Shown here: one piece after another, positions 6,974 to 11,027 of the stretch | Numbering within the stretch: position 1 is the stretch's first letter | Layout: each line of letters starts with the position of its first letter | DNA from: Patescibacteria group bacterium UBA3527 | GTDB taxonomy: Bacteria; Patescibacteriota; Minisyncoccia; Phycocordibacterales; UBA918 | Length of the DNA stretch: 11,027 nucleotides | Assembly: GCA_002377025.1 (NCBI GenBank) | Contig: DFPA01000023.1 | Span: forward strand, 584-11,610 | Direction: 5' to 3' | The notes under the pieces: generated by a model | Told to the model about the DNA's origin: nothing | The model's input: the letters and a program-made list of their open reading frames with translations, nothing else | The model's database searches: none | Translations under genes and position numbers: made by a program

Positions 6974-7762
6974 ATGAAAGCACATAAACCATTAGTTATC
7001 GGTAACTGGAAGTTAAATCCAGCCACTCTTGGGAAAGCACGTAAATTGTTTACAGAGATTCGTGATCGTTATGGTCGCAGGAAGAGCGCTATTAATGCTG
7101 TAGTAGCTCCGCCGTTTCCGTTTATTTCAGAAATAGAGCGTCTAAGTCCAAGTCGGCGAATAGAACTTGCGGCGCAGGATGTTTTTTTTGAATCTACGGG
7201 AGCTTATACCGGAGAGGTGTCTTTGCCAATGCTTAAGAGTGTGGGCGTCAGTTATGTGATGGTTGGTCATTCAGAACGTCGAGCGCGTGGAGAAACAGAT
7301 GAAGACGTGTATCGTGATGTGCAGGTAGTCTTAAAGAACAAAACGCAGGTGGTTATTTGTGTCGGTGAGAAAGCTCGTGACGATCATGGAAACTATTTTG
7401 GAGTGGTAGAGGCGCAACTACGAGCGGCACTTCGAGATGTAAAGAAGACATGGTTGCCAAATGTCATTATTGCTTACGAACCGATTTGGGCCATTGGTAC
7501 AGGGAACACTGCCACGCCGGAGGATGCTAGAGAAATGAAGCTGTTTATCGCCAAGATTCTTACCGATCGTTTCGGGCGAAAAGAAGCGAAAAAAGTGCGT
7601 ATCATTTATGGCGGTTCAGTGAAAAAAGGAAATGCTGCGGCTCTCTTGGAGACGGGCGAGGTTGATGGTTTTTTGGTGGGGGGAGCCAGTTTACGACCGG
7701 CTGATTTTGTTAGCATATTGAATACAGCGGTAGAGTATGTCAAAAATTCTCAAGCTACCTAA
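6974..7762 (+). CDS. tpiA: Triosephosphate isomerase
   Basis: Cytoplasmic TIM-barrel enzyme interconverting dihydroxyacetone phosphate and glyceraldehyde 3-phosphate. All key features are present: N11-W-K13-L-N (catalytic Lys13, with Leu where most bacteria have Met), AQDV and GAYTGE for dimer contacts, VGHSERR with electrophile H99, ICVGE, YEPIWAIGTG with catalytic base E169 at the start of the flexible loop 6, and the phosphate-binding YGGSV and FLVGGASL. The length is 262 residues, about ten more than usual, mainly from a short C-terminal tail that overlaps the start of pgk by 26 nt. A run of eight T at 7182-7189 encodes V-F-F and keeps the frame. It is the first gene of a glycolytic pair; the ATG is the only sensible start, and a predicted -10 element lies directly upstream of it. 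Confidence 0.97.
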   Translation: MKAHKPLVIGNWKLNPATLGKARKLFTEIRDRYGRRKSAINAVVAPPFPFISEIERLSPSRRIELAAQDVFFESTGAYTGEVSLPMLKSVGVSYVMVGHSERRARGETDEDVYRDVQVVLKNKTQVVICVGEKARDDHGNYFGVVEAQLRAALRDVKKTWLPNVIIAYEPIWAIGTGNTATPEDAREMKLFIAKILTDRFGRKEAKKVRIIYGGSVKKGNAAALLETGEVDGFLVGGASLRPADFVSILNTAVEYVKNSQAT

Positions 7763-8888
7763 TATTAAAAAGGCTGGAAGTTTAAAAGGAAAGACCGTAT
7801 TACTACGGTCGTCTCTAAACGTACCTATTGCAGATGGGGTGGTAATAGATGATTTTCGAATTATACGTTCTTTGGAAACAATCAAGTTTTTAAGTCAGCA
7901 GGGAGCAAAAACAGTCATAGTTTCTCATGTTGGAAGAGACAAAAGTGATACTTTAAAGCCGGTTTATAAGTCACTAAAAAATCATATCCAGATAAAATGG
8001 GGCGGAGTATTTAGTAGCAACGAGGGACAAAATGCGGTTAGCAATTTAAAACCGGGTGAGATAGTTTTACTCGAAAATCTACGCCAACATGATGGTGAAA
8101 CAATGAATGATAAGAAGTTTGCAGCGAAGTTGGCAAAACTCGGCGAAATATATGTAAACGATGCTTTTGCAGCTTCACACAGGAGTCACGCATCGTTGGT
8201 TGGTGTACCAGAGAAGCTGCCGTCATATTTTGGTTTGAATTTTTTGCGTGAGTATGAGGAATTGGAGGGAGCTCGTACCCCTAAACATCCATCTCTTTTT
8301 ATTCTGGGCGGCGCAAAATTTGAAACCAAACTACCTTTAGTGCAACTGTATATTAAAAGATACGATGAAGTATTTGTTGGTGGAGCATTGGCTAATGATA
8401 TTTTTAAGGCTAGAGGATATGAAATAGGTCAATCGCTTGTATCTGATGTCGATTTGCGTGGAAGTTCTATACTAGAGAGTAACGAGTTATTGTTGCCTCT
8501 CGATGTTGTGGTGGAGGGGTTAGATGGAATCAGTATCAAGGATCCAGAGAATGTATTGTTAACCGATAAGATTGTTGATGCCGGTCCAAAAACGGTGCGG
8601 ATGTTGAATACCAAGATCAAGAAAGCCAAAAATATTCTCTGGAACGGTCCGTTGGGAAACTACGAAGATGGTTTTGGAGAACCGACTACTATGGTTGGAG
8701 TCGCAGTGGCAAAAAGTAGGGGGCATAGCGTGGTGGGAGGTGGAGATACCGTCGCAGCCTTGATAGCCAACGTTGATATTTCAGGCATCAGCTTTATTTC
8801 TACTGCCGGGGGTGCAATGTTAACGTTGCTTGAGACTGGAACCTTGCCAGCCATCGATGCTATTTTAGACAGCAAGTTCGGTGTCTAG
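7737..8888 (+). CDS. pgk: Phosphoglycerate kinase
   Basis: Cytoplasmic two-domain kinase that makes ATP from 1,3-bisphosphoglycerate. Family motifs occur in order: LKGKTVLLR (16-24), DDFRI with R41, SHVGR with H64 and R67, LLENLR, YVNDAFAASHRSHAS, LGGAKFETK, LWNGPLG, VVGGGDT and STAGGAMLTLLE. The length is 383 residues, slightly below the usual 390-400. One binding residue deviates: the family RVDFN is here R24-S-S-L-N28, so the Asp that normally contacts 3-phosphoglycerate is Ser26, while Asn28, R41 and H64 remain. The family SHLGRPKG is SHVGRDKSD. The ATG at 7737 lies inside the end of tpiA; no better start exists before the conserved LKGK, so the overlap is probably real and translation coupled. 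Its 3' end runs 24 nt into the opposite-strand HIT gene. It is very likely an active enzyme. Confidence 0.95.
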   Translation: MSKILKLPNIKKAGSLKGKTVLLRSSLNVPIADGVVIDDFRIIRSLETIKFLSQQGAKTVIVSHVGRDKSDTLKPVYKSLKNHIQIKWGGVFSSNEGQNAVSNLKPGEIVLLENLRQHDGETMNDKKFAAKLAKLGEIYVNDAFAASHRSHASLVGVPEKLPSYFGLNFLREYEELEGARTPKHPSLFILGGAKFETKLPLVQLYIKRYDEVFVGGALANDIFKARGYEIGQSLVSDVDLRGSSILESNELLLPLDVVVEGLDGISIKDPENVLLTDKIVDAGPKTVRMLNTKIKKAKNILWNGPLGNYEDGFGEPTTMVGVAVAKSRGHSVVGGGDTVAALIANVDISGISFISTAGGAMLTLLETGTLPAIDAILDSKFGV

Positions 8889-9284
8889 TTCAGTTTTGAT
8901 AAGTTGCGCGACTTTCGCCAACTCTTCCGCATTTTCTTGACGCACTTCTCCCATTATTTCACCCAGCGCTTTGTCGGTATTAAATATCGGAAAAATTTTT
9001 AGATGTACGTGTGGTACCTCGAAGCCCTCTATGACCAGACATGTTCGTTTGGCGCCCAGTGCTTTGTCAGAGGCGCGTCCAATTATTTTTGCCACTTTAA
9101 ACAAATGTTGATAGGTATCGTCATCTAGATCAAAAGCGTAATCTATTTCTTTTCTTGGTATTACAAGAGATTGGCCGCGCACAGCGGGGAAGGCATCTAA
9201 GATAGCAACACAAACATCATCTTCATAAAGAAAGTGGCCAGGGATTTCGCGTTTGATTATTTTGGTAAAAATACTTTCGTCCAT
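8865..9284 (-). CDS. HIT-family (histidine triad) protein
   Basis: A 139-residue member of the HIT superfamily of nucleotide hydrolases/transferases, close in layout to Hint-type proteins: IFTKIIKREIPGHFLYEDD at the N-terminus, RGQSLVIPRKE in the middle and VPHVHLKIFP around the active site. The triad HxHxHxx is H92-V-H94-L-K96-I-F, so the central nucleophilic His94 is kept but the third His is Lys. The cysteines of the common DCIFCKI start are Ser4 and Thr7, and the His of GHTLVIP is Gln38, so the structural zinc site of many Hint proteins is lost. Substrates cannot be told from sequence; hydrolysis of AMP-linked compounds is the family activity. It is a monocistronic gene, divergent from recJ across 23 bp, with an extended -10 placed 6 nt before its ATG. 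Its 3' end overlaps pgk tail to tail. Confidence 0.9.
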   Translation of the reverse strand: MDESIFTKIIKREIPGHFLYEDDVCVAILDAFPAVRGQSLVIPRKEIDYAFDLDDDTYQHLFKVAKIIGRASDKALGAKRTCLVIEGFEVPHVHLKIFPIFNTDKALGEIMGEVRQENAEELAKVAQLIKTELDTELAV

Positions 9285-9290
9285 CGCATT

Positions 9291-9300
9291 ATGTTAGCAT
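9291..9300. promoter_or_regulatory. Bidirectional extended -10 shared by the HIT gene and recJ
   Basis: The 10-mer ATGTTAGCAT is an imperfect palindrome (8 of 10 positions symmetric). Read on +, TGTTAGCAT (9292-9300) is an extended -10 lying 7 nt before the recJ ATG. Read on -, TGCTAACAT (9299 down to 9291) is an extended -10 lying 6 nt before the HIT ATG. Only 23 bp separate the two start codons and neither has a Shine-Dalgarno sequence, so both mRNAs are predicted to be leaderless. Any -35 contact would lie inside the opposite gene, and none is obvious. Confidence 0.55.
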
Positions 9301-9307
9301 AGAGCGC

Positions 9308-10999
9308 ATGGATTTCTATCAGGTTGCAACCGAATTGGGCGAAAATGATAAATCAGTCAGTAAGTATTCAAAGGTACTACGACAACTCTTGCATAATCGG
9401 GGAATAATCAAGGAGAGTGACATAGATAATTTTCTGAATCCTCGCTATGAAGAGGAGTTGCACGACCCTTTTCTATTAAATGAAATGACGGAAGCTACCG
9501 ATCGAATACTACGAGCTATCAAGCAGGGAGAAAAAATTTGTATTTACAGTGACTACGATTGTGATGGTATACCAGGGGCAGTGGTGTGGCATGATTTTTT
9601 TCGAGCTATTTCATACACAAATTTTTTCTCCTATATACCCCACCGGCATTTAGAAGGTTTTGGTTTTAATGTTGATGCGGTTGATAAGATACAGGATAAG
9701 GATGCGGACCTCATTATCACCGTTGATTGCGGCACGAGCGATGTTGAAGCAGTGCAAAAAGCCAACCAACTTAACATTGATGTTGTTATTACCGACCATC
9801 ACGAAGCAGGAGAAGTGCTGCCCGAAGCATTGGCGATAGTAAATCCAAAAGTAGGTGATAATTATCCTTTTAAGCACTTATGTGGAGCCGGAGTAGTGTT
9901 TAAGGTAGTGACAGCGCTTTTAGCCAAAGGAAATTTTGGTCTAAAACCAGGCCAAGAGAAATGGTGGCTCGACATGGTTGGTCTGGCAACGCTAGCAGAC
10001 ATGGTAGAGCTTCGTGGAGAGAATCGTACTCTTGCCTACTATGGGCTAAAAGTGTTGCGTAAATCTCGTCGGCCGGGCTTACAACAACTCCTGCGTAAGC
10101 AAAGGTGCAACCAAGCTTATCTTACGGAAGATGACGTAGGATTTACAATCGGTCCACGTATCAATGCAGCGTCCAGGATGGATTCACCGGAAATAGCCCT
10201 GGAGCTTTTAATTGAAAATGATGAAAAGAGTGTTGGAAATAGGGTAGAGAATCTAGAAAAACTAAACAATGAAAGAAAAGGGATTGTAGCTTCCATGGTG
10301 CGAGAAGCGCACGGTAAGGTGGCACAAATGGAATCCATGCCTGAAGTTCTGGTGGTGGGAAATCCGTTATGGAGACCGTCTTTGGTGGGCCTGGTGGCAG
10401 GCAAGTTGGCCGATGAACACAATAAGCCATGCTTTGCGTGGGGAAGAGACGGTAAGGGAGTTATAAAAGGTTCGTGCCGTTCTGATGGTGATACGAATGT
10501 AGTGGACCTTATGAATGAATGTTCAGAATTTTTTCTAGAATATGGTGGCCACCACATGTCTGGAGGTTTCTCGGTACATGAAAGTAAGATTCACGACCTA
10601 CCTCAAGCTTTACTTTCGGTTCACGGAAGTAAGTTGACGTCAAAATCAAGCATGAAATATGAAGTAGATATGGAGTTATCTATAAACGATGTAAACAGTA
10701 GTTTGATAAAAGATTTAGAGCGCCTGGCACCGTTTGGTGTAGGTAATGAAAAACCGATTTTTCTTTTTAAGAATGTCGCTCCGAGAATCTCTGGTACATT
10801 CGGTAAGAGTGCCGAGCACACCAAGCTGGTTTTTGATACGGTTACCGGACCACTGGATGCTATTGCATTTTTTAAGCTTCCTAGAGACTTTAAGAAAGAA
10901 CCGACACAGGGAGAACCGTGTAATCTAATTGCCAACGTGGAGAGGTCTTTTTTCATGGGTCGCTCACAGATCCGCCTTCGTTTGATTGAAATCTTTTAA
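9308..10999 (+). CDS. recJ: Single-stranded-DNA-specific exonuclease RecJ
   Basis: 5'-3' exonuclease of the DHH phosphoesterase superfamily that acts on single-stranded DNA in recombination and mismatch/base-excision repair. The DHH core (about 75-250) shows motif I YSDYDCDG with metal ligands D82, D84 and D86, motif II VDCG with D140, motif III TDHH with D163-H164-H165, and motif IV LATLADMVEL. Next come IGPRINAASRM and LVGLVAGKLADE, then the DHHA1 signature YGGHHMSGGF at 412-421 and a C-terminal OB-like domain starting near LERLAPFGVGNEKP. All catalytic residues are present, and 563 residues is normal for RecJ. No alternative upstream start exists, since the promoter lies 7 nt before the ATG. 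It is probably its own transcription unit. The 28 nt after the TAA are too short to show its terminator or a following gene. Confidence 0.96.
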   Translation: MDFYQVATELGENDKSVSKYSKVLRQLLHNRGIIKESDIDNFLNPRYEEELHDPFLLNEMTEATDRILRAIKQGEKICIYSDYDCDGIPGAVVWHDFFRAISYTNFFSYIPHRHLEGFGFNVDAVDKIQDKDADLIITVDCGTSDVEAVQKANQLNIDVVITDHHEAGEVLPEALAIVNPKVGDNYPFKHLCGAGVVFKVVTALLAKGNFGLKPGQEKWWLDMVGLATLADMVELRGENRTLAYYGLKVLRKSRRPGLQQLLRKQRCNQAYLTEDDVGFTIGPRINAASRMDSPEIALELLIENDEKSVGNRVENLEKLNNERKGIVASMVREAHGKVAQMESMPEVLVVGNPLWRPSLVGLVAGKLADEHNKPCFAWGRDGKGVIKGSCRSDGDTNVVDLMNECSEFFLEYGGHHMSGGFSVHESKIHDLPQALLSVHGSKLTSKSSMKYEVDMELSINDVNSSLIKDLERLAPFGVGNEKPIFLFKNVAPRISGTFGKSAEHTKLVFDTVTGPLDAIAFFKLPRDFKKEPTQGEPCNLIANVERSFFMGRSQIRLRLIEIF

Positions 11000-11027
11000 A
11001 GTAGACGCTTGTCTCCGTCAGAATTTT

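Noticed and set aside
7182..7189. Run of eight T in tpiA as a frameshift or programmed slippage site
   Set aside because: The frame is intact and conserved on both sides (AQDV before, GAYTGE after), so the gene does not need slippage; one such run is not unusual.
8866..8887. TAGACA / TGTCTA inverted repeat at the pgk-HIT junction as a terminator
   Set aside because: Six AT-rich base pairs with a 10-nt loop and no proper T run on either side are too weak for an intrinsic terminator; it is noted only as part of the overlap.
10117..10557. 146-codon open frame on the - strand inside recJ
   Set aside because: It covers conserved RecJ motifs on the other strand, is rich in Ser/Pro/Thr as expected of a shadow frame, and has no promoter or family match that I can see.
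11001..11027. Possible terminator after recJ (AGAC-GCTT-GTCT or GACG...CGTC, then TTTT)
   Set aside because: Only 4-bp stems, mutually exclusive, and the window ends within the T run; too little sequence to judge.

Overview
The window looks like a piece of a bacterial chromosome from the Candidate Phyla Radiation (Patescibacteria), most likely a Parcubacteria-type lineage. This is inferred from very tight gene packing, a compact PilB/PilC pilus operon carrying a large prepilin with carboxypeptidase-regulatory-like domains, an NWKLN-type triosephosphate isomerase, slightly short glycolytic enzymes, and promoters sitting directly on start codons. The standard code reads all genes cleanly. Nine protein genes fill almost everything after the first 179 bases, and there are no RNA genes, insertion sequences or CRISPR arrays that I can support.

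Region 1 (1-179) holds a perfect 12-bp hairpin terminator for an unseen upstream gene and then the promoter/leader of the pilus operon. Region 2 (180-6924) is a five-gene type IV pilus operon on the + strand: the assembly ATPase PilB, the inner-membrane platform PilC, a 583-residue prepilin with several predicted beta-sandwich domains, a small GspJ/PilW-like prepilin, and a PilX-like minor pilin with a long beta-rich C-terminal part. These genes overlap or abut by 8, -3, -1 and 1 nt, so they are probably translationally coupled. Retraction ATPase, major pilin, alignment proteins, secretin and prepilin peptidase are not in the window.

Region 3 (6925-8888) is a two-gene glycolytic operon, tpiA-pgk, overlapping by 26 nt. 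Region 4 (8865-10999) holds a HIT-family protein on the - strand, whose 3' end overlaps that of pgk by 24 nt, and the single-strand exonuclease recJ, divergent from it across only 23 bp.

The most interesting signal is regulatory. Four candidate promoters share an extended -10 of the form TGnTAnnnT with no convincing -35. At tpiA, the HIT gene and recJ the start codon lies 6-7 nt after the -10, so transcription should begin at or next to the A of ATG (leaderless mRNA). At HIT/recJ one near-palindromic 10-mer serves as -10 in both directions. At pilB the same spacing falls on an 8-codon mini-ORF upstream of the real GTG start. At protein level, PilB has lost the zinc-binding cysteines typical of its family, PGK has Ser in place of the substrate-binding Asp, and the HIT protein has Lys for the third His of its motif.
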